This document shows, one piece after another, positions 1-8,361 of a DNA stretch of 64,000 nt. The stretch's first letter is position 1; the number at the start of each line of letters is the position of its first letter. The stretch comes from a bacterium (lineage in GTDB: Bacteria; CSSED10-310; JAJRTK01): positions 1 through 64,000 of the forward strand of contig JAJRTK010000277.1 of assembly GCA_024278345.1 (NCBI GenBank), written 5' to 3'. Below the pieces are notes generated by a model that searched no databases, had not been told where the DNA came from, and saw nothing but the letters and a program-made list of their open reading frames with translations. Made by a program: the position numbers and the translations under genes.

Positions 1-3
1 CCG

Positions 4-122
4 CTGGGAGCGCCGCTCCCAGACCCACGCCAGGGAGCCAGCTCCCTGGACCCACATCTTTGTGCGCTGCGCGCTTTTTTCGGGTGGCCGGTACCATGAC
101 CGAGGCCCGCCTTTAGGGCCTC
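4..122. other. Three successive hairpins in non-coding DNA
   Basis: Three perfect inverted repeats follow one another: an 8-bp stem at 4-11/15-22 with a 3-base loop, a 9-bp stem at 30-38/41-49 with a 2-base loop, and a 7-bp stem at 102-108/116-122 with a 7-base loop. Between the second and third lies a GCGC-rich palindrome followed by six T residues (75-80), which could terminate a transcript entering from the left edge. No gene was found in 1-448. Confidence 0.6.
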
Positions 123-176
123 TGGTGGTGCCTTCGGCGGCTCTCGATGTCGCTCGGCGCCGGCCGTCTACTTCTG

Positions 177-214
177 GTTGCGTTCCCTCAGGTCGCTCGC
201 GGCCGCTCGCGCCC
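177..214 (+). repeat. Dispersed repeat, copy A
   Basis: This is one of seven copies of a short GC-rich repeat that begins near GTTGCGTTCC and continues into a CTCGCGGCCGCTCGCGCCC-like second half. It lies in the non-coding leader upstream of the PEGA-domain gene. It matches copies D and C best in the central CTCGCGGCCGCT core. Confidence 0.6.
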
Positions 215-448
215 ATCGTTTTCGGTTGACTGTTTTCCCGTGGGGTTTAAGACGAAGAGGCAGCTTCCCAGGACAGATCCGTCTCCGATTCTGGACAGTG
301 GAGAGAATCCCTTCTTTTGCCTGGATTCTCCAGGCGCCCAGAGATCGCCTTTCCCCGGGGTCCAAGTTTTCATCAATGAATTGGCACGTAACATGCTTCT
401 TAACTTGGCAGACCGATGGAAACCCTCAGCCCTGAGGAGGCCAATCTC

Positions 449-1435
449 ATGAAAAAGATCGTCGCCCCCCTTCTCCTCGCTCTGTTCATAGCTTCCCTGG
501 CCCCTTCAGTCGCCCGGGCTGGGCACGGGCACAGCGTCATCGACACGATCTCGGACGTTCTTAATACACTGGCCATACTGGCAGTGATCGACGCATCGAC
601 TTCCCGATCCTACCGGTACCAACCCTGGGGAGTCATCGACACCGAAGTGCGACCCAAAAGGGCGGAAGTCTATGTGGACGGCAGTTATGCCGGACGGGCC
701 AAGAAGTTCGATGGTTGGCCCGGCTACCTTCCTCTTGACCCGGGCAGCTACGAGCTCGAGTTCGTCTATCCCGGCTACGCTCCGTACCGGGTCCGCGTGA
801 GGGTGGTCCAAGGGAAACGGCTGGTCATCAAAAAAAGGCTTCGCCGCTTGCGGCCCGGCGACCGGCCCCCCCGGCAGGCTCGCCGCGCAGGTCCTGGAAA
901 CAACCCACGGCCTTCAAGAAGCCACCGCCCACCTCCCAGAAGTGAAGAGGAAGGCTGGCGCCAGGGTCCGCCCAGTTCGGGCGGCGACGACGGGGGCTGG
1001 CGTGAGCCGGGATCTGGAAACAACAAAGACTGGCGCTGGAGCGATGGCCGGTCTCGAAGAGAGGGCGAGCCCCGCGAAAGTCGTCCAGATCGGGACAGGA
1101 CGGAACCAGAGGCACCTCGCCACGAACATAGCGCTGATGGCACTTGCTGCCAGCCAGAAATGACACGGTCCCGGGCACCGTTACCGGCTCCACGAGAAGA
1201 GCCCGCCGCCATGAGCGAGCTTCGGCTGAGAGTGAACCCCGATGATGCCAGCATCTACGTGGATGGAGAATACTACATGAATGCCCGGGACCTCGACGGC
1301 GGCACGCGGACCATCCTTCTGCCGCCTGGAACCTACCGGATCGAGGTCGTGCGGCCTGGCTACGAAAGTCAAGTCCAAAACGTCACTCTCAACGGCAATC
1401 CCCGCTCCCTGACCCTTGAGATGAAGAAAAAATAG
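449..1435 (+). CDS. Exported PEGA-domain protein
   Basis: The 328-residue protein has a clear Sec signal peptide at residues 1-24 (basic MKK start, hydrophobic core, ARA-G cleavage site). PEGA-like beta domains occupy roughly residues 62-130 and 257-328; each carries a VYVDG or IYVDG strand followed by a PGSYELE or PGTYRIE strand and a PGY turn. Between them lies about 120 residues of low-complexity Arg/Pro/Gly/Ser-rich sequence that is probably disordered. PEGA domains are common in bacterial surface proteins and in extracellular parts of signalling proteins; no enzymatic motif is present. An upstream in-frame ATG at 416 exists, but the ATG at 449 is preceded by GAGGAGG and opens directly into the signal peptide, so it is preferred. 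The gene stands alone, convergent with the next one. A structural or peptidoglycan-associated role is only inference. Confidence 0.8.
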   Translation: MKKIVAPLLLALFIASLAPSVARAGHGHSVIDTISDVLNTLAILAVIDASTSRSYRYQPWGVIDTEVRPKRAEVYVDGSYAGRAKKFDGWPGYLPLDPGSYELEFVYPGYAPYRVRVRVVQGKRLVIKKRLRRLRPGDRPPRQARRAGPGNNPRPSRSHRPPPRSEEEGWRQGPPSSGGDDGGWREPGSGNNKDWRWSDGRSRREGEPRESRPDRDRTEPEAPRHEHSADGTCCQPEMTRSRAPLPAPREEPAAMSELRLRVNPDDASIYVDGEYYMNARDLDGGTRTILLPPGTYRIEVVRPGYESQVQNVTLNGNPRSLTLEMKKK

Positions 1436-1805
1436 AGAAATTGCGGCGGCGGTGGGAAAAGAAGTTTTTCCGCAACCACTGCAATGAGTGTGGTCACCCC
1501 GGATGGGCATCTCGAGCTGAACATCAATCCCTCCCCCTCCTCCAGCTCGGGATCTCCCCCTCCGGGGTCCACCACTTCTTGGTGGGGTCCCGGCTTCCGT
1601 GGCTCCACCATTTTTCGATCACAGCAGATCTTGAGGGCACTGAGCAGGTCTAGGGCGATGAGGCGGACGGCGGCGGACGGATTGCCGCCGACGGGAGCGG
1701 ACCACAACCATAAGAAGGAAACGCGATTTCTGGGAATAATCTCCTTGAAGGTGCCCAAGCCCCGCAATCCACTGCTCCTGGCTCCCGGCCTTTTCCGGAA
1801 TCGGC
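1436..1805. other. Gene-free interval between convergent genes
   Basis: This 370-base gap separates two convergent genes. It starts with an imperfect hairpin whose right arm contains TTTTTCCGC (about 1441-1478), a weak candidate terminator. It also holds a 20-bp inverted-repeat motif at 1671-1690 that recurs exactly at 43839-43858. Short open frames here have no credible start or composition. Confidence 0.5.
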
Positions 1806-3515
1806 TTACCGGTAATCGAAAATCGCCTGCAAATAGCTCAAAGCGATGGCGGAATGAGGTTTGATCCCCATGTAATACGTGTTGTGGGAAAGGGTTTCCT
1901 CCTCATTGAGAGGATTGTCGGTGGCGACATAGGCGATGCGAAACTTCATGTCGGAGCGGATGGCATCATTGAGGAGCGCGTGGTTCATGGCATTGGCCAG
2001 GGGAGCACCGTAGAGATCGACGCCGATGGCTTTCCAAACCTCCTTGTAGTGGCGGAGCTGGCCTCTGCTCTGGAGGACGATCCCCAAGACGGTGACGATG
2101 GGGCCGCCCGCATCGACGGGATTATCAATGAGCCGCCCCAACTTCGCCGGATCGAAGGAATTGGGAACCAGGAAATCCACGACATCCCAGGTGCCATCCC
2201 GGATGACATAGGTGGGGGAGAGGATCGAGCCAGTGCGCCCCACCAGCGCGCCGGCAAGGAAGACGAGATTGTAGGAATGGAGGCGCTTAGGAAAAACCTT
2301 GGTGAGCGCCTGAATGATCTTACCTCCTTGGGAACCGAAAACCCTGTTGAAGGCCAGGATGACAGGTTTCTTGTCCCGAAGGGCCTTGGAATCCACATTA
2401 AGGCGCGGATCGAGAAGGTCGGCGTCGAGTTTCAAGGGATCGATGATTTTGCAGTTGAGGCCGATATGGTGGCGATCCTCGGCAGCCCAGATCCCCGGAA
2501 AATCGGATTCATCGCTGGGAATCGTGGTTCCATGAGATCTCAAGAGCTGGGCAAGACCGTAGGAACGGTAGGGCTCTTCCAACTTGCCTTCCCGAAACTC
2601 TAGATCAGCCGTGAGCTTCTCCCGCTGACTCCTGCTCATGTCATCAAGGATTTTCTGGACTTCTTCGACACGACGGCTGGAAAGAAGAGAGTCGGCGACA
2701 CTGAAAGGATCGGCGGAAATGACGTGAAGGGGTCGGTCCCCAAGATCGAGACTGGAAAGAGTCCTTTTGAGGTCCCTGGCCCACTCCACAATGCGATGGG
2801 CGTAAGAAGTGCGCGAAATACTCGTGTGGAACTGGACCACGACATCCTCGTCCCACCGCGCGATATCGTTCATCTTCTCCACAAGGGTGCCGTTCCAACC
2901 GCGATCAAGGCGAAAGATCTCGTCTTCGTCAGTCCCGAGCTCGAAGGCAAGGCTAGAGAAAAGCTGGTTTTTCCTGGCCGCGGTAATCGTCGGCCGATGG
3001 ATGGTCAGCCCGAAGGTGCCGCCAGCGACGGCCGTGGAGCTGTAGTCACTCAAAACGTCGTCAAGCCCCGAATTGACCAGCCGCTGCCGGATCTTGCGGC
3101 ATTCCACCGTAAGACAACAAAGAAGAGACAGGATATCGAGCACGTCACCAATATCCTCTTGAACCAACATGACGAGCTCCCCGTCGCCGATATCAAAGGT
3201 GGGCCGACCAAGGACTTCCGTTTCCACGGGCGTCACACCAGGCCAGTTGTGGAAATCAGCCGGAACCGATTTCTTGAGACGGATGCGGTTGACCCGGCAG
3301 ATATTTGCCGGAAGCCTGGAAAGAGCGTAGCCGAGAGCTCCCAGATCAATCGCCTTGGAATTCGCGGCCGTGGGATGCAAAACCGGCTGAATTCTTTGGT
3401 AGATACGGTGGAGGTCCGCCACTCGGATCATTCCGTTCAACATGCCGTGCCGAGCGTAGATCTCGAACTCGGCAATCGCTTTTGTGACGCGGGCTACAAG
3501 GGTGGCTTCGTCCAT
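1806..3515 (-). CDS. Unrecognised 569-residue cytoplasmic protein
   Basis: I do not recognise this family. The protein has no signal peptide and no convincing transmembrane helix, and its composition is that of a soluble globular protein rich in Asp, Leu and Arg. The C-terminal third has hydrophobic strands (for example YNLVFLAGALVG and GGPIVTVLGIVL) and a conserved-looking HNTYYMG segment near the end, suggesting an alpha/beta enzyme-like domain. The N-terminal part is largely helical. A GTG start at 3530 would add five residues; ATG at 3515 is preferred for codon quality, although neither has a strong ribosome-binding site. The long uninterrupted frame leaves little doubt that it is coding. 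It is monocistronic, divergent from the FadL-like gene and convergent with the PEGA gene. Confidence 0.75.
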   Translation of the reverse strand: MDEATLVARVTKAIAEFEIYARHGMLNGMIRVADLHRIYQRIQPVLHPTAANSKAIDLGALGYALSRLPANICRVNRIRLKKSVPADFHNWPGVTPVETEVLGRPTFDIGDGELVMLVQEDIGDVLDILSLLCCLTVECRKIRQRLVNSGLDDVLSDYSSTAVAGGTFGLTIHRPTITAARKNQLFSSLAFELGTDEDEIFRLDRGWNGTLVEKMNDIARWDEDVVVQFHTSISRTSYAHRIVEWARDLKRTLSSLDLGDRPLHVISADPFSVADSLLSSRRVEEVQKILDDMSRSQREKLTADLEFREGKLEEPYRSYGLAQLLRSHGTTIPSDESDFPGIWAAEDRHHIGLNCKIIDPLKLDADLLDPRLNVDSKALRDKKPVILAFNRVFGSQGGKIIQALTKVFPKRLHSYNLVFLAGALVGRTGSILSPTYVIRDGTWDVVDFLVPNSFDPAKLGRLIDNPVDAGGPIVTVLGIVLQSRGQLRHYKEVWKAIGVDLYGAPLANAMNHALLNDAIRSDMKFRIAYVATDNPLNEEETLSHNTYYMGIKPHSAIALSYLQAIFDYR

Positions 3516-3612
3516 GGTGCTTGGTTCCACTGAAGAGTATGAGGATACGGGTTGAAGAAAGAAGAGATCCTAGCTACTTCCGCACGATGTGACAAACTGA
3601 TCGATCTTTTTT

Positions 3613-3661
3613 GGGTTGACTTCCGCTCACGTCGCTCACGTCCGTTGCACGCCGCTCGCCC
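3613..3661 (+). repeat. Dispersed repeat, copy B
   Basis: A 49-bp copy of the seven-member repeat, preceded by a T-run (TTTTTTGGGTTG). It lies in the intergenic region between the divergent 569-residue gene and the FadL-like gene. It is most similar to copy G at 62911-62959, from which it differs at only a few positions. Confidence 0.7.
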
Positions 3662-3799
3662 ATGATCGCCGTCTGGACAGAGCCCCTGTCCGGCAGGCGC
3701 TATCCCGATGCCAAGATGGAACCCGGATCGGCGGTGGCTCCACTTTTTTGCGGAAGCCGAGATTGACAGAAGTTGGTTGTTGGCTGAAAAGTTGAGGTT

Positions 3800-5161
3800 A
3801 TGAAGGTTTGCCTCTCCAAGTTCACCGCGCGGGCCGGTTTGTCTGGTGCGATGCTTATTGCAGCGTGGGTAGCGGCTATTTCATTCTGTTCCCCTCGAGC
3901 CGAAGCAAGCGGCTTTTTCTTTCCCCAGGTGGGGGCGAGAGCCGCGGGGATGGGATCGAATTTCGTGGCCCTTGCCGATGACGCCTCGGCGATTTTTCAC
4001 AACCCCGCCGGGCTGATCAACGTGCCGGACAAGAGCCTGTACGGGAGCCTCAGCCTGCTGGTGCCCAGCGTGACCTACACGCGCCACGACGGGCCAGTGG
4101 TCTTTGAACCAGTCAAATCGCGGAATCCGTTGACTCCAGTCCCCTACCTTGGTTTTTCCCGGCGCTCCGAGACAGGTCGCTATGCCACCGGCGCCGCGAT
4201 CTACGGTGCCTGGGGCACGGTCCTCCACTACCCGGAGAAGGGCCCGCAACGTTATCAGGTGCAAAACCAGTTCTTCATGGTGCTTCACGCCACCGCGGCA
4301 GCGGCCTATCGGCTGACGCCGAGCCTTTCCGTGGGCGGACAGGCCTCCTTCATCTATTCGAAGCTCGATTTCCGGCGGAGCATCGACGCACGGGATCTTG
4401 TGGGACTGCCGGAGCTGATTCAGCCGGGCTTTGACGATCCTGAATTCGAGGCCGTCATCGATTTTGGGACATCGGGGACCGGTTTTGGCGGGGGCCTGGG
4501 CCTGTTGTGGGAACCGAGCCGAGCCTTCAGGCTGGGGATTTTCGGGACCCTTCCCACCACGGTTGCCATGTCGGGCTCCGCTGTGGCGGATATTTCCGAG
4601 ATCCTCTTGCTCCGGACAATTCTTGGGGAAACCTTCGACACGCGGGCGGAGCTGGATCTTTATTTGCCGGCTGTGGTTCGGGCGGGACTCCTGGTGCGGC
4701 CCACCTTGGGGATCAAGTTTACAGCGGATCTGGTATGGGTGGATTGGAGCCGGGTCAAGCGGCAAGTCCTGGTTCTGGAGAGTATTCCCGGCATCCCCGA
4801 GATCACCCTCATCAGGAACTGGTCGGACGGCTGGACCGTGGGAGCGGGAGTGGAATGGTCGGCGCCCAGAGGGTTGGAAATCAGAGCGGGTTGGTTCTAC
4901 GAACCGTCCGTCGTTCCGAGCTCGACGATTCTCTTGGATGGCCCGGATGCCGATAAGCACGGGCTGGCGCTTGGAATCACACTCCCTTTTGGCCCAAGGC
5001 TACTGCTGGATCTCACCGGAGAATGGCGAATCTTTTCCGAGGTCGTGGCGGAAGACTCCGTCTACGATACGCTTGATCCGGAGGTCATCGGCGTCAATTC
5101 CAACGGCGTCTATGGAGTGGGAGTCATTGCGGTTAGCACGGGAATCCGCTATCGATTCTGA
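3800..5161 (+). CDS. FadL/OmpP1/TodX-family outer membrane transporter
   Basis: The 453-residue protein has an N-terminal signal peptide ending near SPRAEA-S, then the family hallmark region GARAAGMG ... ADDASAIFHNPAGL typical of the FadL hatch domain, followed by alternating beta-strand sequence and a terminal GIRYRF aromatic strand, as expected for insertion by the BAM complex. FadL-family channels move long-chain fatty acids or other hydrophobic molecules across the outer membrane. Length is normal for the family. The crotonase gene follows 86 bases downstream on the same strand, which suggests coupling of hydrophobic-substrate uptake to beta-oxidation-type chemistry, though substrate cannot be read from sequence. 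A TTGACA at 3763-3768 has no good -10 partner, and the ribosome-binding site in front of the ATG is weak. Confidence 0.9.
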   Translation: MKVCLSKFTARAGLSGAMLIAAWVAAISFCSPRAEASGFFFPQVGARAAGMGSNFVALADDASAIFHNPAGLINVPDKSLYGSLSLLVPSVTYTRHDGPVVFEPVKSRNPLTPVPYLGFSRRSETGRYATGAAIYGAWGTVLHYPEKGPQRYQVQNQFFMVLHATAAAAYRLTPSLSVGGQASFIYSKLDFRRSIDARDLVGLPELIQPGFDDPEFEAVIDFGTSGTGFGGGLGLLWEPSRAFRLGIFGTLPTTVAMSGSAVADISEILLLRTILGETFDTRAELDLYLPAVVRAGLLVRPTLGIKFTADLVWVDWSRVKRQVLVLESIPGIPEITLIRNWSDGWTVGAGVEWSAPRGLEIRAGWFYEPSVVPSSTILLDGPDADKHGLALGITLPFGPRLLLDLTGEWRIFSEVVAEDSVYDTLDPEVIGVNSNGVYGVGVIAVSTGIRYRF

Positions 5162-5247
5162 GAAAATCAGCGCCAAACAGGGCGCTACGATGTCTGGCCC
5201 GAAGTCTTTGGCGAGATCTTCGAGCCCCACACACGGGGGAATTGCCA

Positions 5248-6036
5248 GTGGAATTCCATAATCTCGTCCGCGAAAACATGGAGGGCATCACCCTCTTGAC
5301 CATCAATCGGCCCAAGGTCTACAACGCCTTGAACTTCCAGACCCTGAAGGAACTGGACCGGGCCTTTACCGAGCTGGGAGAAGCGGCCCAGACCCGGGCG
5401 GTAATCCTCACCGGTGCCGGGAGCAAGAGTTTCGTGGCTGGCGCCGATATCTCCGAGCTGGCCAAGCTTTCGGGAAACGCCTTGAAAGGCAAACGATACG
5501 CGGCCCAAGGCCGCGCCGTGATGGATCGGATTGCGGCCATGTCGAAGCCGGTGATTGCCGCCATCGGCGGCTTCGCCCTGGGTGGCGGTTGTGAGCTGGC
5601 CCTGGCCTGCACCCTTCGCGTGGCTTCAAAGAGCGCCAAGATCGGGCTTCCCGAAGTGGGGCTCGGAATCTTGCCCGGTTTTGGCGGCACGCAGCGCCTC
5701 CCCCGCCTCGTGGGCCGCGGAGTCGCCCTGGACCTCCTGCTCACCGGACGCCATGTAGGAGCTGACGAAGCCCTGGAGATGGGGCTGGTCAACCGGGTGG
5801 TGGAACCAGACGAGCTGATTCCCGCCGCAAGGGAGCTGGCCGAAACGATCTTGAAAAATGCGCCACTTTCCATCGAAGCTTGCCTGGAAGCTGTCAACCG
5901 TGGACTCGATCTGGACTCCGAGGCTGCTGGCGAGGTAGAATCGGATCTTTTCGGTCTGCTCTGCGGAACAGCGGACATGGAGGAGGGAATGCGAGCGTTT
6001 CTGGACAAGAGACGCGCCGCCTTTCAAGGATGTTAG
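5248..6036 (+). CDS. Enoyl-CoA hydratase/isomerase (crotonase) family
   Basis: The 262-residue protein fits the crotonase fold length. Visible hallmarks are the oxyanion-hole region AGADISEL, the second oxyanion-hole and first glutamate region GGFALGGGCELALAC, and the second glutamate region LPEVGLGILPGFGGTQRL. Both catalytic glutamates of the hydratase subgroup appear present (in GGCELA and LPEVGLG), which favours a true 2-trans-enoyl-CoA hydratase or 3-hydroxybutyryl-CoA dehydratase over a degenerate family member. A TTG at 5242 is possible, but the GTG at 5248 has GGGGGA seven bases upstream and is the better start. A 6-bp hairpin without T-run (5169-5186) separates it from the FadL-like gene, so co-transcription is likely. 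Confidence 0.9.
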   Translation: MEFHNLVRENMEGITLLTINRPKVYNALNFQTLKELDRAFTELGEAAQTRAVILTGAGSKSFVAGADISELAKLSGNALKGKRYAAQGRAVMDRIAAMSKPVIAAIGGFALGGGCELALACTLRVASKSAKIGLPEVGLGILPGFGGTQRLPRLVGRGVALDLLLTGRHVGADEALEMGLVNRVVEPDELIPAARELAETILKNAPLSIEACLEAVNRGLDLDSEAAGEVESDLFGLLCGTADMEEGMRAFLDKRRAAFQGC

Positions 6037-6284
6037 ACTGGGAGTTCTCATTAGGGATCGTGACGCGGCGGGCTGAGACGCGGGCCCACCAAGGAGAGGC
6101 GCTCACCGGCGGTGCCCGTGGCCGATTTCAACCCACCCGCTGGCTCAATGGAAAGGACTCCCCACAAGGAAGCCGGTGGGACGATGGAGCAGCCGCGACG
6201 AACTCGTGATAAGGGCTCCGGATTAGAGAATGTCAGGTGAACCAGTGCCCGGTTTTTTGCCCGTGCGCTCCCCACAGGAGGTCG
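6037..6284 (+). other. Structured leader upstream of the DRE-TIM enzyme gene
   Basis: No gene was found in this 248-base gap. It can fold locally: CCCACC/GGCT at 6132-6145 pairs with AGCC/GGTGGG at 6171-6180, and a smaller CACC-GGC-GGTG hairpin lies upstream. It may be an untranslated leader. I could not match it to a known riboswitch or T-box consensus. Confidence 0.35.
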
Positions 6285-7550
6285 ATGAAAATGGAAGCGA
6301 CTCCTTCCATGAGCCAGCTCATCCACGATTGGAATAGGGAACAACCCGACATTGACAAGCCCTCGCGGCCTGTCTGCCTGGACGACGAAACCCTTCGGGA
6401 CGGACTTCAAAGCCCCTCTGTACGAGATCCCGAGATCGAGGAGAAACTGGAACTCTTGCACCTTATGGCCGAGGTTGGCATCGATTCGGCCAATCTTGGG
6501 CTTCCCGGCGCGGGACCGCGAGCAAAAGAAGATGTGCGGCGACTCATCCGAGAAATCCGAGACCAAAAGCTTCCCATTTCCCCCAATTGCGCGGCGCGGA
6601 CACTCCAGGTCGATATCGAGCCCATTGTGGAGATAAGCTCCACCGCCGGAACCCCCATCGAGGCATCACTCTTCATTGGTTCGTCGCCCATCCGGCTTTT
6701 TGCCGAAGGTTGGACCTTGGACGATTTGCTCCGGCACTCCCGGGCGGCCATTGACTTCGCCGTAAAAAACGGGCTGCCGGTCATGTACGTGACAGAAGAT
6801 ACCACGCGGGCTGCGCCCGAGGTCGTGGAGCGTCTGTACCGGAATGCCGTGGAATGTGGAGCGCGGCGGGTCTGTATCGCCGACACGGTCGGCCATGCCA
6901 CACCAGCGGGAACTCGGGCGCTGGTGCGCTTCGTCCGGAACGTCGTGGACCAAACAGGTGAAGAGGTCAAGGTCGATTGGCACGGACACCAGGACCGGGG
7001 GCTTGGGCTGATCAACTCTTTGACCGCCCTGGCCGCGGGAGCTGATCGGGTCCACGGCTGCGCCCTGGGTGTGGTAGAGCGCGTAGGCAACACCCCCATG
7101 GACCTGTTACTCATCAATCTCAAACTGCTTGGCTGGATCGACCACGATCTGTCGAAACTCAAGAACTACGTGGCTACGGCAAGCCGCATCTGTGATTGGC
7201 CGGTGCCGAAGAACTATCCAGTTTTCGGCCTCGACGCATTCCGCACGGCGACCGGAGTCCACGCCGCGGCTATCATCAAGGCTCAAAACAAGGGCGATGC
7301 ATGGTTGGCGGATCGGGTTTATTCCGGCGTGCCAGCCGGCATGGTAGGGTTGTGCCAGGCCATTGAAATCGGCAACATGAGCGGCCTCTCCAATGTGCTC
7401 TACTGGCTGGAACAACGTGGAGTTGAGCCTGACAAGGATCTTGCGCGAGAAATCCTGCGCCATGCGAAAAAAGGCTCCCGAGTTCTATCGGACAAGGAGA
7501 TTTGGGAGGTGATCGGGAGCCACCGGGACGACATCAAGGCAGGCACTTGA
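6285..7550 (+). CDS. DRE-TIM metallolyase (isopropylmalate/homocitrate synthase type)
   Basis: The 421-residue protein belongs to the HMG-CoA lyase-like TIM-barrel superfamily. The signature DDETLRDGLQSP supplies the Asp-Arg-Glu cluster region near the N-terminus. DWHGHQDRGLG supplies the two metal-binding histidines. A second region, ATGVHAAAIIKAQNKGD, resembles the C-terminal subdomain of isopropylmalate and citramalate synthases. The regulatory LeuA dimer domain is absent; the chain ends soon after the communication subdomain. The reaction is probably a Claisen condensation of acetyl-CoA with a 2-oxoacid, but the acceptor cannot be decided. The longer GTG-started frame at 6237 is rejected because ATG at 6285 has AGGAGGT three bases upstream. 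The gene sits between the crotonase gene and a coiled-coil protein without obvious leucine-pathway neighbours. Confidence 0.85.
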   Translation: MKMEATPSMSQLIHDWNREQPDIDKPSRPVCLDDETLRDGLQSPSVRDPEIEEKLELLHLMAEVGIDSANLGLPGAGPRAKEDVRRLIREIRDQKLPISPNCAARTLQVDIEPIVEISSTAGTPIEASLFIGSSPIRLFAEGWTLDDLLRHSRAAIDFAVKNGLPVMYVTEDTTRAAPEVVERLYRNAVECGARRVCIADTVGHATPAGTRALVRFVRNVVDQTGEEVKVDWHGHQDRGLGLINSLTALAAGADRVHGCALGVVERVGNTPMDLLLINLKLLGWIDHDLSKLKNYVATASRICDWPVPKNYPVFGLDAFRTATGVHAAAIIKAQNKGDAWLADRVYSGVPAGMVGLCQAIEIGNMSGLSNVLYWLEQRGVEPDKDLAREILRHAKKGSRVLSDKEIWEVIGSHRDDIKAGT

Positions 7551-7660
7551 TTCAACAGATTCTAGGGATGGAGGATGAACTTGGAATGTTTCGTAAACCG
7601 GGCCACGGCTGGAGCCTTCAGGAGACTGCCGTTCTCTCTCTTCTCTTACTGATTGGGAAC

Positions 7661-8242
7661 ATGATGAAAAACTTACTCGACCGAGTGAAGGAAAAGGGCG
7701 AGGAGCAGTTTCAACACCTGACCTCGGAAATCTTGGGGAACGAACGGCTCATGAATGCCGTGGAAACCGTTCTCAACACGAAGGGCTACTTCGAGCGCAA
7801 GGTCGGCGTTGTACTCAACACCATGAATCTCGCTTCCCGGGTGGATGTCGATGAAATCAATGGGACACTCAAAGCCCAAGAGCGGCGGTTGAAGCAGCTC
7901 ACGAAGAAACTCGAGCTGATGAACCGCAAACTGGGAGAGTGGATGGCGAAAAACGAAGACCTGGCTGGAGCCGTCATGGCAGCCAATCGCCGCGTCGAAG
8001 CATTGACCGTTGAGCTTGCTTCGGCGAAAGCCAAGCCGGTCACGGCCTCCAAAAGGAAGCGCTCGCCAGCCAAGAAAACCAAGGGCCGCTCCACTGCCAA
8101 GAGGCCCAAACAAGGCAGTCTAGCCAAATCCACCGCCACTTCCAGAGAAATGGAAGAAATGTGTCCTGTCTGCCATAAGCGTTTCCGCAAGAAAACCTAC
8201 AACCAACGCTATTGCAGTGCGAAGTGCCGGACAGCGGGATAG
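7661..8242 (+). CDS. Coiled-coil protein with C-terminal zinc finger, phasin-like
   Basis: This 193-residue protein has three visible parts. Residues 1-60 form an amphipathic helical segment (MKNLLDRVKEKGEEQF ...). Residues about 65-120 form a heptad-like coiled coil (LKAQERRLKQLTKKLELMNRKL). A Lys/Ala/Ser/Pro-rich linker resembling histone-like tails follows, and the last 30 residues carry CPVCHKRF ... YCSAKC, a four-cysteine zinc-binding unit. The first half resembles phasin-like or granule-associated proteins, and the basic tail suggests nucleic-acid or polyanion binding; both are inferences. Upstream in-frame starts (7502, 7568) would add poorly conserved sequence; ATG at 7661 follows TTGGGAAC. 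The next gene, 119 bases downstream, also carries a zinc ribbon. Confidence 0.7.
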   Translation: MMKNLLDRVKEKGEEQFQHLTSEILGNERLMNAVETVLNTKGYFERKVGVVLNTMNLASRVDVDEINGTLKAQERRLKQLTKKLELMNRKLGEWMAKNEDLAGAVMAANRRVEALTVELASAKAKPVTASKRKRSPAKKTKGRSTAKRPKQGSLAKSTATSREMEEMCPVCHKRFRKKTYNQRYCSAKCRTAG

Positions 8243-8361
8243 CCAGTGACAACCGATGTTCCATCTGCTTACCCATGAGGCACGACCCGCCCACTCTGAG
8301 TCCACCGTTCGTTTCGGGTGGATCGTTCACCGTCGCGGCCTCTGCAGGATAGAGTCCCACC

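Noticed and set aside
1854-2603. A 249-residue open frame on the plus strand
   Set aside because: It mirrors the 569-residue minus-strand gene, has no ribosome-binding site and a composition typical of antisense frames.
3763-3790. Promoter for the FadL-like gene
   Set aside because: TTGACA is a perfect -35 box, but the 17-base spaced hexamer GAAAAG is not an acceptable -10.
6037-6284. TPP riboswitch or T-box leader
   Set aside because: A CTGAGA and a GGTGGGAC string are present, but the partner motifs (GAACCTGAT, or the GGTGGNACCGCG core with a specifier stem) are missing.
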